Assembly: GCF_000373785.1 (NCBI RefSeq)
Contig: NZ_KB892377.1
Span: forward strand, 1-64,000
Reading direction: 5' to 3'
Source of the DNA: Erysipelothrix tonsillarum DSM 14972
GTDB taxonomy: Bacteria > Bacillota_I > Bacilli_A > Erysipelotrichales > Erysipelotrichaceae
Length of the DNA: 64,000 bases
Shown here: in pieces, positions 1 through 8,729 of the stretch
Layout: each line of letters begins with the position of its first letter
How positions within the stretch are numbered: position 1 is the stretch's first letter
Notes under the pieces: model-generated
What the model saw: the letters and a program-made list of their open reading frames with translations, nothing else
What the model was told of the DNA's origin: nothing
Database searches by the model: none
Translations under genes and position numbers: made by a program

Positions 1-49
1 ATAGTGATATGTGGAGCTGACTGATACTAATAGGTCGAGGTTTTAATCA
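1..49 (+). rRNA. rrl: 23S rRNA, 3' end (partial)
   Basis: The first ~49 bases contain the conserved 3'-terminal 23S sequence CTGACTGATACTAATAGGTC followed by GAGG. Only the end of the gene is in the window; the exact 3' end is approximate. A 5S gene follows after a ~77-nt spacer with no tRNA, so this is the tail of an rrn operon. Confidence 0.93.
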
Positions 50-126
50 CAAAAGATACAACGATTCGAAAAAGATCAAGTTTCTGTTATTCAGTTTTGA
101 GAGTTCATCTCTCTAATGTAATATGA

Positions 127-240
127 TCTGGTGATTTGAGCGAAGTGGTCACACCTGTTCCCATCTCGAACACAGAAGTTAAGCACTTTAGCGGCGACAA
201 TATCTAGCCACGCGCTAGTGAAGATAGTTCATTGCCAGGT
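127..240 (+). rRNA. rrf: 5S ribosomal RNA
   Basis: About 114 nt with the hallmark 5S segments CACACCTGTTCCCATCTCGAAC and GAAGTTAAGC, and complementary ends (TCTGGTGA near the start, ATTGCCAGGT at the end). It lies just downstream of the 23S 3' end and just before an intrinsic terminator. End positions are accurate to a couple of bases. Confidence 0.95.
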
Positions 241-245
241 AATTC

Positions 246-273
246 GACACTCTACTTAGAGTGTCTTTTTTTT
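246..273 (+). terminator. rrn operon terminator
   Basis: Perfect 8-bp stem GACACTCT/AGAGTGTC with a short loop followed by eight T residues, immediately after 5S rRNA. Confidence 0.92.
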
Positions 274-372
274 ATGCAAAGGAATGGATTGTTAATTATG
301 TGACAGTTTATATTTTTTTCACATGTTTATTTAATATTGTTAATGGTTTTTAACACAAATAGGACTATTGAC

Positions 373-381
373 TGTTATAAT
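373..381 (+). promoter_or_regulatory. Extended -10 promoter for ugp operon
   Basis: TGTTATAAT is a perfect extended -10 (TGnTATAAT). No good -35 is visible 17 nt upstream. It leaves a leader of about 100 nt before the ATPase gene at 487, whose start has AGGAGGAAG upstream. Confidence 0.6.
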
Positions 382-486
382 AATGATGTAACAACTGTAC
401 GTAAAAATCTGTGGTCGTTCACGGAAAGTTATAATATCCAATATATTAAAAAATTACGTAATATAGTGTTTATAGGAGGAAGATGA

Positions 487-1557
487 ATGATTGAAGTCAA
501 GGACTTACGAAAAGTGTTTGATAATGGTTTTGAGGCATTAAAACAAGTTACATTCTCTATTGAGAAAGGTGACCTTGTCTGTTTGCTTGGACCAAGCGGT
601 TGCGGTAAGACCACAATTCTAAACTTAATTGCGGGATTACTCGATCCAACGGATGGTGCAATTCTAAATGGAGGGATCTCAATGGTGGATAAACACCCTA
701 AAGATCGTGACATTGGATTTGTATTTCAAAACTATGCACTTTATCCACATATGACAGTGTTGGAAAATGTTATGTTCCCGCTGCGTGTTGGAGATAAAAA
801 AATGCCAAAAGAAGATGCTGAGAAAATCGCACGCAAATATATGGCATTAACAGATATTGAAGAATTAGCAAATAAGAAACCAGGCACGATGTCAGGTGGA
901 CAACAGCAACGTGTTGCAATTACACGTGCTCTCGTTCAAAATCCTTCAATTTTATTACTTGATGAGCCACTAAGTAATCTTGACGCACGATTACGTTTAA
1001 AAATACGTGAAGAAATTCGTCGCTTAGTTAAGGAAATTAATATTACAACAATTTTCGTGACTCATGATCAAGAAGAAGCGCTTTCCATTAGTGATAAAAT
1101 TGTTCTTATGAATGAAGGGGTAATTCAACAATATGATGACCCACAAAATCTTTATCTAGAACCTAATAATTTATTTGTTGCTCAATTTATTGGAAACCCG
1201 GTGATAAATATTCTCCCAGTGGAAGTAAATAATGGCATAATTAAAGGTGAATCTTTTGAATTTGATCAAAGCTCTTTAGTTGCATCTCGTTTGAAAAACG
1301 AACTAACAGATGGTACTTATCTGCTAGGTGTGCGACCTGAGGATATTGTTTTTGGAAATCAAGGAATTTTCGATACTACCATTGAAACAGTTGAATTAAT
1401 TGGTCGAGAAGGTATTTTAAACTTTAAAATTGGTTCAAAAAACTCTAAAGGAATTGTAAGCATTGATGAATTAATTGAGCCTGAAACAGTGGTTCATTGT
1501 GACTTTAACTACCCACGAATCTTTATGTTTAAAGAATCTGGCGAGAGGGTCTACTAA
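487..1557 (+). CDS. ugpC: ABC importer ATPase, UgpC/MalK type
   Basis: Energising ATPase of a carbohydrate or glycerol-phosphate type ABC importer, 356 aa, the usual length for MalK/UgpC/MsmK. Walker A GPSGCGKTT near residues 36-44, Q-loop FQNYALYPHM, signature MSGGQQQR, Walker B LLLDEPLSNLD, switch histidine in VTHDQEEA, and a C-terminal OB/TOBE-like regulatory domain from about residue 235. The start ATG is preceded by AGGAGGAAG. Its stop overlaps the next start (TAATG), so it heads a tightly coupled operon with two permeases, an MBL hydrolase and a binding lipoprotein. The binding protein resembles UgpB, so the substrate is probably sn-glycerol-3-phosphate or a related phosphoglycerol compound; this is inferred from family likeness. 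Confidence 0.9.
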   Translation: MIEVKDLRKVFDNGFEALKQVTFSIEKGDLVCLLGPSGCGKTTILNLIAGLLDPTDGAILNGGISMVDKHPKDRDIGFVFQNYALYPHMTVLENVMFPLRVGDKKMPKEDAEKIARKYMALTDIEELANKKPGTMSGGQQQRVAITRALVQNPSILLLDEPLSNLDARLRLKIREEIRRLVKEINITTIFVTHDQEEALSISDKIVLMNEGVIQQYDDPQNLYLEPNNLFVAQFIGNPVINILPVEVNNGIIKGESFEFDQSSLVASRLKNELTDGTYLLGVRPEDIVFGNQGIFDTTIETVELIGREGILNFKIGSKNSKGIVSIDELIEPETVVHCDFNYPRIFMFKESGERVY

Positions 1558-2441
1558 TGAAAAAGTTTAAGTATAGCGCTGAAAATCAAAGGCAAGCATG
1601 GTTATTTCTTTTGCCTGCTTTGGTAATTATTGCTTTATTTAATATTTATCCTCTGATTCGAGCTTTAATAATGTCTTTCCAAACAGGAACATTAACAAAT
1701 TTAAAGCCAGCAGGGATTAGTAATTATCAATATGTTTTACAAGATCCAAAGTTTCATATAGCGATGCGTAATACAGCTGTCTATGCATTTCTCGTAGTTC
1801 CTATATGTTTAGTGCTTTCGATGTTTATCGCACTGCTAATTTTTGAAAAAATTAAACATAAGAGTTTCTTTGAAACAATATTTTTTATTCCATATTTAAC
1901 CAGTGTTATTGCTATTGGGGTTGTGTTCCGCTATCTATTTAATGGATCCTATGGTTTCATCAACTTCCTTCTAAGCTTTATAAATGTTGGTCCGATTAAC
2001 TTCTTGGATGACATCATGATGAGTTTACCGACTCTGGTCATATTTGGTATTTGGAATGGATTAGCCTTCAATATTATCATTCTCCTGTCAGGGTTGCGAA
2101 ATATTGATCGTGAATACTATAAAGTTGCAGATATGTTTGGTGCAACAGGAATGCAAAAATTATTCCGTATTACTTTACCACAGTTAATTCCAACATTAAC
2201 ATTCTTGTTAACGGTTAACTTAATTAATGCGTTTAAAGTTTATACACAAGTCTTTGCAATCTTCAATGGTAAAGCGGGTATTGCTAATAGTGCAACCACA
2301 GCTGTATTCTACATATTCACTACCTTCCATGTTGATAATCGATATGGTCCGGCGATGGCCGCAACAATTCTTCTGTTTGTGTTTATCTTAATCCTTACAC
2401 TCATTCAGAATAAAGTGTTGAAAAAGATAGAGGAGAGATAG
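1557..2441 (+). CDS. ugpA: ABC importer permease, UgpA/MalF type
   Basis: Integral membrane subunit, 294 aa, with six predicted hydrophobic segments (first at about residues 14-38: AWLFLLPALVIIALFNIYPL). The binding-protein-dependent permease EAA loop is visible as ADMFGATGMQKLFRITLPQL near residues 195-214, the contact site for the ATPase. It overlaps the ATPase stop by one base and is followed two bases later by the partner permease, so the three are translationally coupled. It pairs with the downstream UgpE-type permease. The pairing and length are typical of the MalF/UgpA family; the exact substrate is inferred from the neighbouring UgpB-like protein. Confidence 0.88.
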   Translation: MKKFKYSAENQRQAWLFLLPALVIIALFNIYPLIRALIMSFQTGTLTNLKPAGISNYQYVLQDPKFHIAMRNTAVYAFLVVPICLVLSMFIALLIFEKIKHKSFFETIFFIPYLTSVIAIGVVFRYLFNGSYGFINFLLSFINVGPINFLDDIMMSLPTLVIFGIWNGLAFNIIILLSGLRNIDREYYKVADMFGATGMQKLFRITLPQLIPTLTFLLTVNLINAFKVYTQVFAIFNGKAGIANSATTAVFYIFTTFHVDNRYGPAMAATILLFVFILILTLIQNKVLKKIEER

Positions 2442-2443
2442 CC

Positions 2444-3304
2444 GTGAACGAAAAATCTGAATTTTCAACAAAATTAAAATTTATTTTATCAAAAGTATTT
2501 AGAGTACTTGCGACTATATTTATTGTTATTATGGCAATTATTACGTTATTCCCATTTGTCTATATGATTCTTGCGAGTCTTATGACCTATCAGGAAGCAA
2601 CAAGTATTCCGCCTACCTTAATCCCAGCGGCACCACAATTCCATAACTTTGTAGAAGTTTTCCAAACGGCTCCGTTTGTACGCTACTTCTTTAATACTGT
2701 AGTAGTCGCTGGAATCAGTACGTTGGGGATTTTAATTACCTCAACTTTAGCAGCGTTCGCGCTTGTAAAATTAGAGTTTAAATATAAAAATGTTGTAATC
2801 TTAATTATGGTGTCTTTATTGATGGTTCCTTATGAATCTACAGTTTTCACGAATTATCAAACGATTGCTCGTTTAGGACTCCTTAATACATACACCGCAT
2901 TGATTGTGCCTTCATTAGCAAGTGTGTTTTATATTTTCTACCTAAAAGGATATTTAACCAGTATTCCAATTTCGTATTATAAAGCTGCTAAGATTGACGG
3001 GTGTACAGATTTAGAATTTATACGTAAGATTATGATTCCACTCTCGAAACCTGCATTGGTAACGATTGGGATTTTGAGTTTTATTTCTCATTGGAATTCA
3101 TTCTTATGGCCACTATTGGTAACGAATGATTCAAGTATGCGTTTGCTTAATAATGGTTTAAGTGCCTTTGCAACAGAAAGTGGAACAGATGTTCACTTAC
3201 AAATGGCAGCAGCAACATTAACAATCATTCCAGTATTAATCATTTACTTTATTTTTAGAAATCAAATAATTAAAGGAGTGTCGAAGAGTGGACTTAAAGG
3301 ATAA
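2444..3304 (+). CDS. ugpE: ABC importer permease, UgpE/MalG type
   Basis: Second membrane subunit, 286 aa, GTG start preceded by GAGGAG. Six hydrophobic segments, first at about residues 22-46. The EAA motif reads AAKIDGCTDLEFIRKIMIPLSKPAL near residues 180-204, as in MalG/UgpE. It begins two bases after ugpA ends, and its 3' end overlaps the next gene by 17 nt, which continues the operon. Together with the upstream permease it would form the transmembrane channel of the importer. Confidence 0.88.
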   Translation: MNEKSEFSTKLKFILSKVFRVLATIFIVIMAIITLFPFVYMILASLMTYQEATSIPPTLIPAAPQFHNFVEVFQTAPFVRYFFNTVVVAGISTLGILITSTLAAFALVKLEFKYKNVVILIMVSLLMVPYESTVFTNYQTIARLGLLNTYTALIVPSLASVFYIFYLKGYLTSIPISYYKAAKIDGCTDLEFIRKIMIPLSKPALVTIGILSFISHWNSFLWPLLVTNDSSMRLLNNGLSAFATESGTDVHLQMAAATLTIIPVLIIYFIFRNQIIKGVSKSGLKG

Positions 3305-4565
3305 AAAAACAAAAATTACATTTCACAGTGGTGTTCTTACTATCGGTGGTACAGTCATTGAAATTGCGTATGAAGATTCACATATATTCTTTGACTTTGG
3401 AACTGAGTTTAAACCAGAGTTAAACTTGAAAAATGAATCGATACAAGAATTAATCAATCATAGACTTGTTCCTCACCTCGAGAATATTTACGATCCCAAA
3501 TTGGGGTATGTATACCCTTATGAGAAGGGACCAAAATTCAATCATACTGCAGTATTTTTAAGTCATTGTCATTTAGATCATACGCGTATGGTTAATTATC
3601 TTGATCCCAAAATTCCGATGTATGCTTTAAAAGAAACTAAAGTGCTCTTAAACAGTTTAAACGCTCAAAATGATTTTATTCTTCCATTATTGAACCCACA
3701 AGATTCCTTTACTCGTGATATTATTGGATGTGAGAATCATGATTGCATTGAAGTGGGTGCCATTAAAGTTGAGCTAAGCCGTGTCGACCACGATGCTTAT
3801 GGTGCTTGTGGACTTATCATTACAACTCCGGATATGAATATTGCTTATACAGGTGATTTACGCCTTCATGGCTTTGATGTGAATGATTCACTTCATTACT
3901 GTGAACAAGCAAAAAATACCGATATGCTTATCATCGAAGGGGTATCAATTAGCTTCCCTAATGAAGACCGTGCAACGGGTCGCATTGAGACTGAAGCAGA
4001 TTTACTTAAGAAAATCGTGAATATTGTAAACAGTAATCCAGATAAACAGGTAACTTTTAATTGCTATCCAGCAAACGTGAAACGTTTGGCGGAGATTGTA
4101 AAACAAAGTCCTCGTGAAGTCGTTCTTGAAGCATCCTTTGCAAATATATTGAAAGAATGTTTAAATATGGAGTGTAAGTATTACAATACAAGTGATCACA
4201 CTTATGACCTTGATAAAAATCTTGAAGTTGAATATGACCTTCTGCTCCAAGATGAGGGAGTTTATTTATGGCAAGTGGTTGATCATCACGAAAACCTTAA
4301 AGGAGGTGGTGTCTATATCCATAGCGACGCTTCGCCGCTAGGAGAATTTGATCCAGCATATTTACCATTTATTCAGTTGTTGAAGGATTGTGATATCGAG
4401 TTTAACCGTGTAGCGTGTTCTGGACATGCTTACCCTGAAGATTTAGACCGTATTATAAGCCTAATTCAACCGAAGTTATTAGTTCCGATTCATTCTTTGA
4501 GACCGGATTTACTCGAGAATAAATATGGAATGCGTCATTTACCAACCCGTGGGGAAACTATCTAA
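3288..4565 (+). CDS. MBL-fold/beta-CASP-like metallohydrolase in ugp operon
   Basis: 425-aa cytoplasmic metallo-beta-lactamase-fold hydrolase. The complete metal motif HCHLDH occupies residues 93-98; further ligands are suggested by VDHDAYGACG and AYTGDLRLHG. Near the C terminus CSGHAYPEDLDRII followed by PKLLVPIHSLRP resembles the beta-CASP closing motifs of RNase J and related nucleases. There is no signal peptide. GTG start with AGGAGTG 6-12 nt upstream, overlapping the permease gene by 17 nt, so it is translated with the transporter. An MBL enzyme between the permeases and the binding protein is unusual; it may hydrolyse the imported ligand, for example a glycerophosphodiester, doing the job UgpQ does elsewhere. 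That role is inference; an RNase-type activity is an alternative. Confidence 0.8.
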   Translation: MDLKDKKTKITFHSGVLTIGGTVIEIAYEDSHIFFDFGTEFKPELNLKNESIQELINHRLVPHLENIYDPKLGYVYPYEKGPKFNHTAVFLSHCHLDHTRMVNYLDPKIPMYALKETKVLLNSLNAQNDFILPLLNPQDSFTRDIIGCENHDCIEVGAIKVELSRVDHDAYGACGLIITTPDMNIAYTGDLRLHGFDVNDSLHYCEQAKNTDMLIIEGVSISFPNEDRATGRIETEADLLKKIVNIVNSNPDKQVTFNCYPANVKRLAEIVKQSPREVVLEASFANILKECLNMECKYYNTSDHTYDLDKNLEVEYDLLLQDEGVYLWQVVDHHENLKGGGVYIHSDASPLGEFDPAYLPFIQLLKDCDIEFNRVACSGHAYPEDLDRIISLIQPKLLVPIHSLRPDLLENKYGMRHLPTRGETI

Positions 4566-4585
4566 AGGAGACACATAAAACAAAT

Positions 4586-5845
4586 ATGGGAAATATTAAA
4601 AAGATTTTAGTAGCATTACTCGCATTACTTGTTCTTGTAGGATGTTCAAGCAAAGGTGGCGATACCGTATCAACAGATATCGTTACTGAATTGACAGAAG
4701 AAACAGAAATTCGTTTCTGGCATGCAATGAACGGTAAGCAAGAAGAAGCATTAACAAAACTTACTGAAGATTTTATGGCAGCAAATCCAAAGGTTAAGGT
4801 TGTTTTACAAAACCAATCAAGTTATCCTGATTTACGTCAAAAGTTATCTGCAACATTAGTAAGTCCTAAAGACTTACCTACAATGACGCAAGCATATCCT
4901 GCATGGATGTTTAATGCTACAGTGGATAATTTAGTGACAGATTTAACACCATATATTGAAAACGATACAATCGGAATGAAAGACTACAACGATATTGTTG
5001 AAGGCTTCCGTGAAGGTGGAAAAATCGAAGGTGTTACATATGGTATGCCATTTAACAAATCAACAGAAGTACTATACTACAACAAAACACTTCTTGATGA
5101 ACTAGGACTTAAAGCTCCTACTACATTAGAAGAATTGAAAGAAGTAAGTAAAACTGTTTATGAAAAGAAAAATATTGTTGGTGCTGGTTTTGACTCACTC
5201 AACAACTATTATGCTACAGGATTAATCAATAAAGGCGTCGAATTCAATAAGGATATGGATCCAACAAGTAAAGAAAGTATTGAAGTTGCATCATTCTACC
5301 AAGAAGGTGTTAAAGATGGTTACTTACGAATCGCTGGAACAGATAAATATCTATCCGGACCATTCGGTAATGGTCAATTAGCAATGAATGTTGGTAGTAC
5401 AGCTGGAGAATCACACGTACTTAAAGGTGTCGATGGACGATTCGAAATTGGCGTTGTAAAACGTCCTGAAAAAATCAGCTTACAACAAGGTACAGATCTT
5501 TACATGTTCTCATCAGCAACACCAGAACAAAAAACTGCTTCATTTGAATACATGAAATTCTTAGTATCTGCAGATTCACAACTACACTGGGCTAAAGCAA
5601 CTGGTTATATTCCAGTACGTACAAGTGTAATCGAAAGTAAAGAATACTTGGAAAGTGGATCAATGATTGCTCCATTAATTCAAGAAATTACGAAAGATGT
5701 ATTTACAATTCCAGTATCTGCAAACTCAGATGCTGCATACACAGAAGCAACTGTGAAGATGGAAGAATTACTATCCGATACTTCAAAAACACCAGAATCA
5801 GTAATGGAATCATATAAGACATCATTACAAACAATCTGGCAATAA
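4586..5845 (+). CDS. ugpB: ABC importer substrate-binding lipoprotein, UgpB-like
   Basis: Extracytoplasmic solute-binding protein, 419 aa, family 1. N-terminal lipoprotein signal with lipobox LVGC (Cys20), so it is membrane-anchored. The mature N terminus contains TEIRFWHAMNGKQEEALTKL, close to the FWHSM(G) opening of UgpB, which supports glycerol-3-phosphate type ligands. Last gene of the operon, followed by an intrinsic terminator. The only clear ribosome-binding site (AAAGGAG) is about 15 nt from the ATG, longer than usual, but the ATG gives a perfect lipoprotein signal. The substrate is inferred; other sugar ligands of this family are possible. Confidence 0.86.
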   Translation: MGNIKKILVALLALLVLVGCSSKGGDTVSTDIVTELTEETEIRFWHAMNGKQEEALTKLTEDFMAANPKVKVVLQNQSSYPDLRQKLSATLVSPKDLPTMTQAYPAWMFNATVDNLVTDLTPYIENDTIGMKDYNDIVEGFREGGKIEGVTYGMPFNKSTEVLYYNKTLLDELGLKAPTTLEELKEVSKTVYEKKNIVGAGFDSLNNYYATGLINKGVEFNKDMDPTSKESIEVASFYQEGVKDGYLRIAGTDKYLSGPFGNGQLAMNVGSTAGESHVLKGVDGRFEIGVVKRPEKISLQQGTDLYMFSSATPEQKTASFEYMKFLVSADSQLHWAKATGYIPVRTSVIESKEYLESGSMIAPLIQEITKDVFTIPVSANSDAAYTEATVKMEELLSDTSKTPESVMESYKTSLQTIWQ

Positions 5846-5852
5846 TTACAAG

Positions 5853-5880
5853 AGGTAGATTTAAAATCTACCTTTTTTTA
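5853..5880 (+). terminator. Terminator of ugp operon
   Basis: Stem AGGTAGATTT/AAATCTACCT with minimal loop followed by seven T residues, eight bases after the binding-protein stop. Confidence 0.9.
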
Positions 5881-5888
5881 TGGAATTA

Positions 5889-5918
5889 TTGAATATACGA
5901 CCATTATTGTCGTATACT
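5889..5918 (+). promoter_or_regulatory. Promoter with palindromic operator in the spacer (WYL locus)
   Basis: -35 TTGAAT (5889-5894), 18-nt spacer, -10 TATACT (5913-5918). The spacer is filled by a perfect inverted repeat TATACGAC (5894-5901) N7 GTCGTATA (5909-5916). A repressor bound here would block RNA polymerase. The WYL regulator two genes downstream is the obvious candidate (autoregulation); this is inference. Confidence 0.65.
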
Positions 5919-5950
5919 ATTGATATACTCTAATCAAGAGGTGATACAAG

Positions 5951-6502
5951 ATGAAAAAAGGATATAACTTGAAGGACTTAATGATTAGTATGAAAGGAAA
6001 CAACGTTGCATCGTTTATCAATGATCAAGCTTTACGTTTCACAGAGCGTTTTGGTTTGGCATTTGAAGAATGTGTATCCGTTACCCTAAAATTTGAATCC
6101 AGCCAAGATGCAAATGATTTCTACAATGAATTAAAATTCAACAGTCACTATGCTAAAGATTATACAGTGACAACTTCTAATCGAGGTAGTTACTATCTAA
6201 CAGTTACTGGAGCGGAAACTTTGTACGATTATTTTGGATCTACCGAACCGAATCTACTCACTGTAAGTAGAGATTTAGGGTTGAACTTTGAAATTTTCTT
6301 TACGCAAACTTATACAGGAACTGAATTTACTGGTGCAGTGCATCGTGGCGAGTTGTTAAGCCGCCAATGTATTGTCGAGGTAAGCAACATTATTCCTGAA
6401 TTAACATTAGGGGGATTACACCAAATTGCCCGTGACGAAGCTGAGTTTAATGATCTTCTGACACGATGCTACCTTGTAGAAGGACAAACAATTTATGAGT
6501 AA
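5951..6502 (+). CDS. Hypothetical 183-aa protein upstream of WYL regulator
   Basis: I do not recognise a family. The protein is soluble with no signal peptide or membrane segment, mildly acidic, and mixed alpha/beta by eye. The start ATG has GAGGTGATAC upstream and the gene follows a promoter with an operator-like palindrome. Its last codons overlap the WYL regulator start by 8 nt (6495-6502), so the two are translationally coupled and probably act together, for example as regulator and target or co-sensor. No catalytic motif is obvious; conserved-looking stretches are SNRGSYYLTVTGAETLYDYF and RGELLSRQCIVEV. Confidence 0.75.
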   Translation: MKKGYNLKDLMISMKGNNVASFINDQALRFTERFGLAFEECVSVTLKFESSQDANDFYNELKFNSHYAKDYTVTTSNRGSYYLTVTGAETLYDYFGSTEPNLLTVSRDLGLNFEIFFTQTYTGTEFTGAVHRGELLSRQCIVEVSNIIPELTLGGLHQIARDEAEFNDLLTRCYLVEGQTIYE

Positions 6503-7421
6503 ATTAAGTAATGCTTTAGTTATGCTAGATGTATTGTCAGCGCGTTCTGTGGTTCCACTTGCAGAGCTTGCTGACCTTTTAGAAATTAGTGAACGTGGTG
6601 TTCAACGTCTCAAAGTTGAACTGGAATCAGTCGGATATGTGATTAATACGATTATGGGACCCGGTGGTGGATATATGTTGGAGACTAAAACACAAATTCA
6701 ACCACTTGCATTCGCCAGTCATGAACGAAAGTTGCTCAAGCAAGCCTTCTCGATTCTTTTATCTCAGGATAATCCCACCTATGGTCATGATTTCGTTACC
6801 GTTATTTCTAAATTATCACATCAGCTTGATTATAGCGGGACAGTGTCAGTGTCTGCTTTTCAATCTGTAAAGCTAAATGTAGATCCGATTCTATATCAAA
6901 AGCATTTAGATTTACTTGAAAAAGCGATTGAGAAGCATCTTCGATTAGATATAATCTATAATAAGAATCATCGCGAAAAACGTTCATACGTATTTGAACC
7001 CTACGAACTGGTGATTGTCAATAAATTTTGGTATTTATTAGGCTATGACGAGAAGGGACGTTATTTGAGCTTGAAGGTTAACCGAATTCATGCTCTAACA
7101 ATTCGTGATGAAGTATTTCGCTATGACGAGGATACATCCAGCAAACATGTTTTTTCAAAATTTGGTTACAAAATAAAGCCAGTTTTTGCGGAATTAGAAG
7201 TATTTGAACAAGATTATATTAGCGAATATATTTGGGGTGAACATCAAGAAATAATATGGTTGGATGATCACCGTTTTATTCTCAAAGTAGAGTTTTCCAA
7301 TGAACTTGCGGTCAAAGACTTTGTTTTACAAGGGGGTTCACATGTTACCGTTTTGAAACCGGATTGGCTTAAAGCGTGGATTGTCGATGAATGTCATAAA
7401 ATTACTAAACTCTATCGTTAA
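6495..7421 (+). CDS. HTH/WYL-domain transcriptional regulator
   Basis: 308 aa. N-terminal DeoR-like winged helix (residues about 1-55; SVVPLAELADLLEISERGVQRLKVELESVGY as the helix-turn-helix), then a WYL domain around residues 140-210 (KNHREKRSYVFEPYELVIVNKFWYLLGYD, with the W-Y-L triad seen as FWYLLGY) and a C-terminal WCX-like region. WYL domains bind nucleic acid or nucleotide ligands in other proteins. It overlaps the preceding unknown gene by 8 nt. Likely binds the palindrome at 5894-5916. Not part of a recognisable defence island here. Confidence 0.85.
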   Translation: MSKLSNALVMLDVLSARSVVPLAELADLLEISERGVQRLKVELESVGYVINTIMGPGGGYMLETKTQIQPLAFASHERKLLKQAFSILLSQDNPTYGHDFVTVISKLSHQLDYSGTVSVSAFQSVKLNVDPILYQKHLDLLEKAIEKHLRLDIIYNKNHREKRSYVFEPYELVIVNKFWYLLGYDEKGRYLSLKVNRIHALTIRDEVFRYDEDTSSKHVFSKFGYKIKPVFAELEVFEQDYISEYIWGEHQEIIWLDDHRFILKVEFSNELAVKDFVLQGGSHVTVLKPDWLKAWIVDECHKITKLYR

Positions 7422-7555
7422 GACGCTTGCTTTTTTGTCAGTACAAAGCTAAACTAATTAATAGAGTGTCTCCTAGAGACATGAGATGGTGGTGACTTAT
7501 GGGATTTAATTATAGAGATATGTTAAATTATGTATCACGGAAAGAGGTTTATGAC

Positions 7556-8158
7556 ATGATTGTTATTGAAGGTGTAGTTGGAGTTGGAAAAAGCTCCCTA
7601 ATGCGTATTCTCGGTCAAGAAGGATACGAAGAATTTGAAGAACCCGTAGTGGATAATCCGGTATTGGATAAGTTTTACCATGACCGTTGCCGTTACTCAT
7701 TTCCATTACAAGTATTTTTCTTAAATAAACGTTTCGAGCACATCAAAAAAGCAAAAGATGTAAGTATGGCAGTAATGGACCGAAGCATATATGGGGACGC
7801 GATATTCGCTCGTATGTTAAACTTGAGTGGAGAAATGAGTGACGAAGAGTTTCAAATATATTCAGAACTTTTACAAAACATGCTTGAACATGTACATACG
7901 CCTAAATTAATGGTTTATCTGGAAATAAGTGTTGATGAAGCGATGAATCGAATTAATAAGCGTGGAAGAGATTATGAGTTGATTGTGGAACGTGAGTATT
8001 GGGAAAAACTAAATCGTGAATACAGTAATTATTTTGATGATTATGATTTATCGCCAATGTTGAAAATTAATGTTGATCATCTTGATTTTGAAAATAACGC
8101 TGATGATCGAATTTATGTACTCAACCTCATTAATGAAAAGTTACTCGAATTAAAATAA
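7556..8158 (+). CDS. Deoxynucleoside kinase (dAK/dGK family)
   Basis: Phosphorylates deoxynucleosides to dNMPs in nucleotide salvage. P-loop IEGVVGVGKSS at the N terminus, DRSIYGD (the DRS motif) in the middle, and KRGRDYE as the arginine-rich LID (RGR). About 200 aa from the chosen start. I place the start at ATG 7556, with AAAGAGG 8 nt upstream and the reading frame beginning MIVIEG, as usual for the family. An in-frame ATG at 7499 (219 aa) also has a GGTGGTGA upstream and cannot be excluded. It is followed 10 nt later by cysE. Base specificity cannot be read from the sequence. Confidence 0.86.
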   Translation: MIVIEGVVGVGKSSLMRILGQEGYEEFEEPVVDNPVLDKFYHDRCRYSFPLQVFFLNKRFEHIKKAKDVSMAVMDRSIYGDAIFARMLNLSGEMSDEEFQIYSELLQNMLEHVHTPKLMVYLEISVDEAMNRINKRGRDYELIVEREYWEKLNREYSNYFDDYDLSPMLKINVDHLDFENNADDRIYVLNLINEKLLELK

Positions 8159-8168
8159 GGAGTATTAT

Positions 8169-8699
8169 ATGAGATTTTTAGAGACAGCACGTGCCTATAA
8201 AAAACAAGATCCTTCTGTCAAAACAGTCTTGGAAGTCATCTTACTGTATCCAGGATACCATGCAATGGGATTTTATCGAATCGCACATTGTTTCTATAAA
8301 ATAAAGTTTTATTTTATTGCACGTTTTATTTCACAACTGGGTAGAATGCTAACACAAGTTGAAATTCATCCAGGAGCACAAATTGGTCGACGATTTATTA
8401 TCGACCATGGTAGTGGTGTTGTAATCGGTGAAACAGCAATCGTAGGGGATGACTGTTTGATACATCATGGGGTAACTCTTGGTGGTAAGTCTCGAGAAAT
8501 CGGGAAACGACATCCTACATTGGGTAATAAAGTGCATATTGGTGCTGCCGCACAAATATTAGGGAATATTACAATTCATGATGAAGCTGTCGTTGGTGCC
8601 GGTAGTGTCGTTACGAAAGATGTAGCGCGTTGTGACATTGTAGCAGGGATTCCTGCTCGTACTATTCGAAACAAATGTACTGATGAAGGAAGACTATAA
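8169..8699 (+). CDS. cysE: Serine O-acetyltransferase
   Basis: Transfers acetyl from acetyl-CoA to L-serine, first step of cysteine synthesis. 176 aa, the short Gram-positive form. Left-handed beta-helix hexapeptide repeats from about residue 60; catalytic region IHPGAQIGRRFIIDHGSGVVIGETAIVGD and HHGVTLGGKSREIGKRHPTLG match CysE. AAGGAG lies just upstream of the ATG. It follows the deoxynucleoside kinase by 10 nt and ends at a terminator. No cysteine synthase is visible nearby. Confidence 0.92.
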   Translation: MRFLETARAYKKQDPSVKTVLEVILLYPGYHAMGFYRIAHCFYKIKFYFIARFISQLGRMLTQVEIHPGAQIGRRFIIDHGSGVVIGETAIVGDDCLIHHGVTLGGKSREIGKRHPTLGNKVHIGAAAQILGNITIHDEAVVGAGSVVTKDVARCDIVAGIPARTIRNKCTDEGRL

Positions 8700-8701
8700 A
8701 G

Positions 8702-8729
8702 AAAAACGAACGATGATCGTTCGTTTTTT
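8702..8729 (+). terminator. Terminator after cysE
   Basis: Stem AAAACGAACGA/TCGTTCGTTTT followed by T residues. It touches the 3' end of the convergent purA gene and may work for both strands. Confidence 0.88.

Noticed and set aside
429-713. 94-aa minus-strand ORF opposite the ugpC start
   Set aside because: It overlaps a clear ATPase gene on the other strand, spans its promoter leader and resembles no family; a shadow frame.
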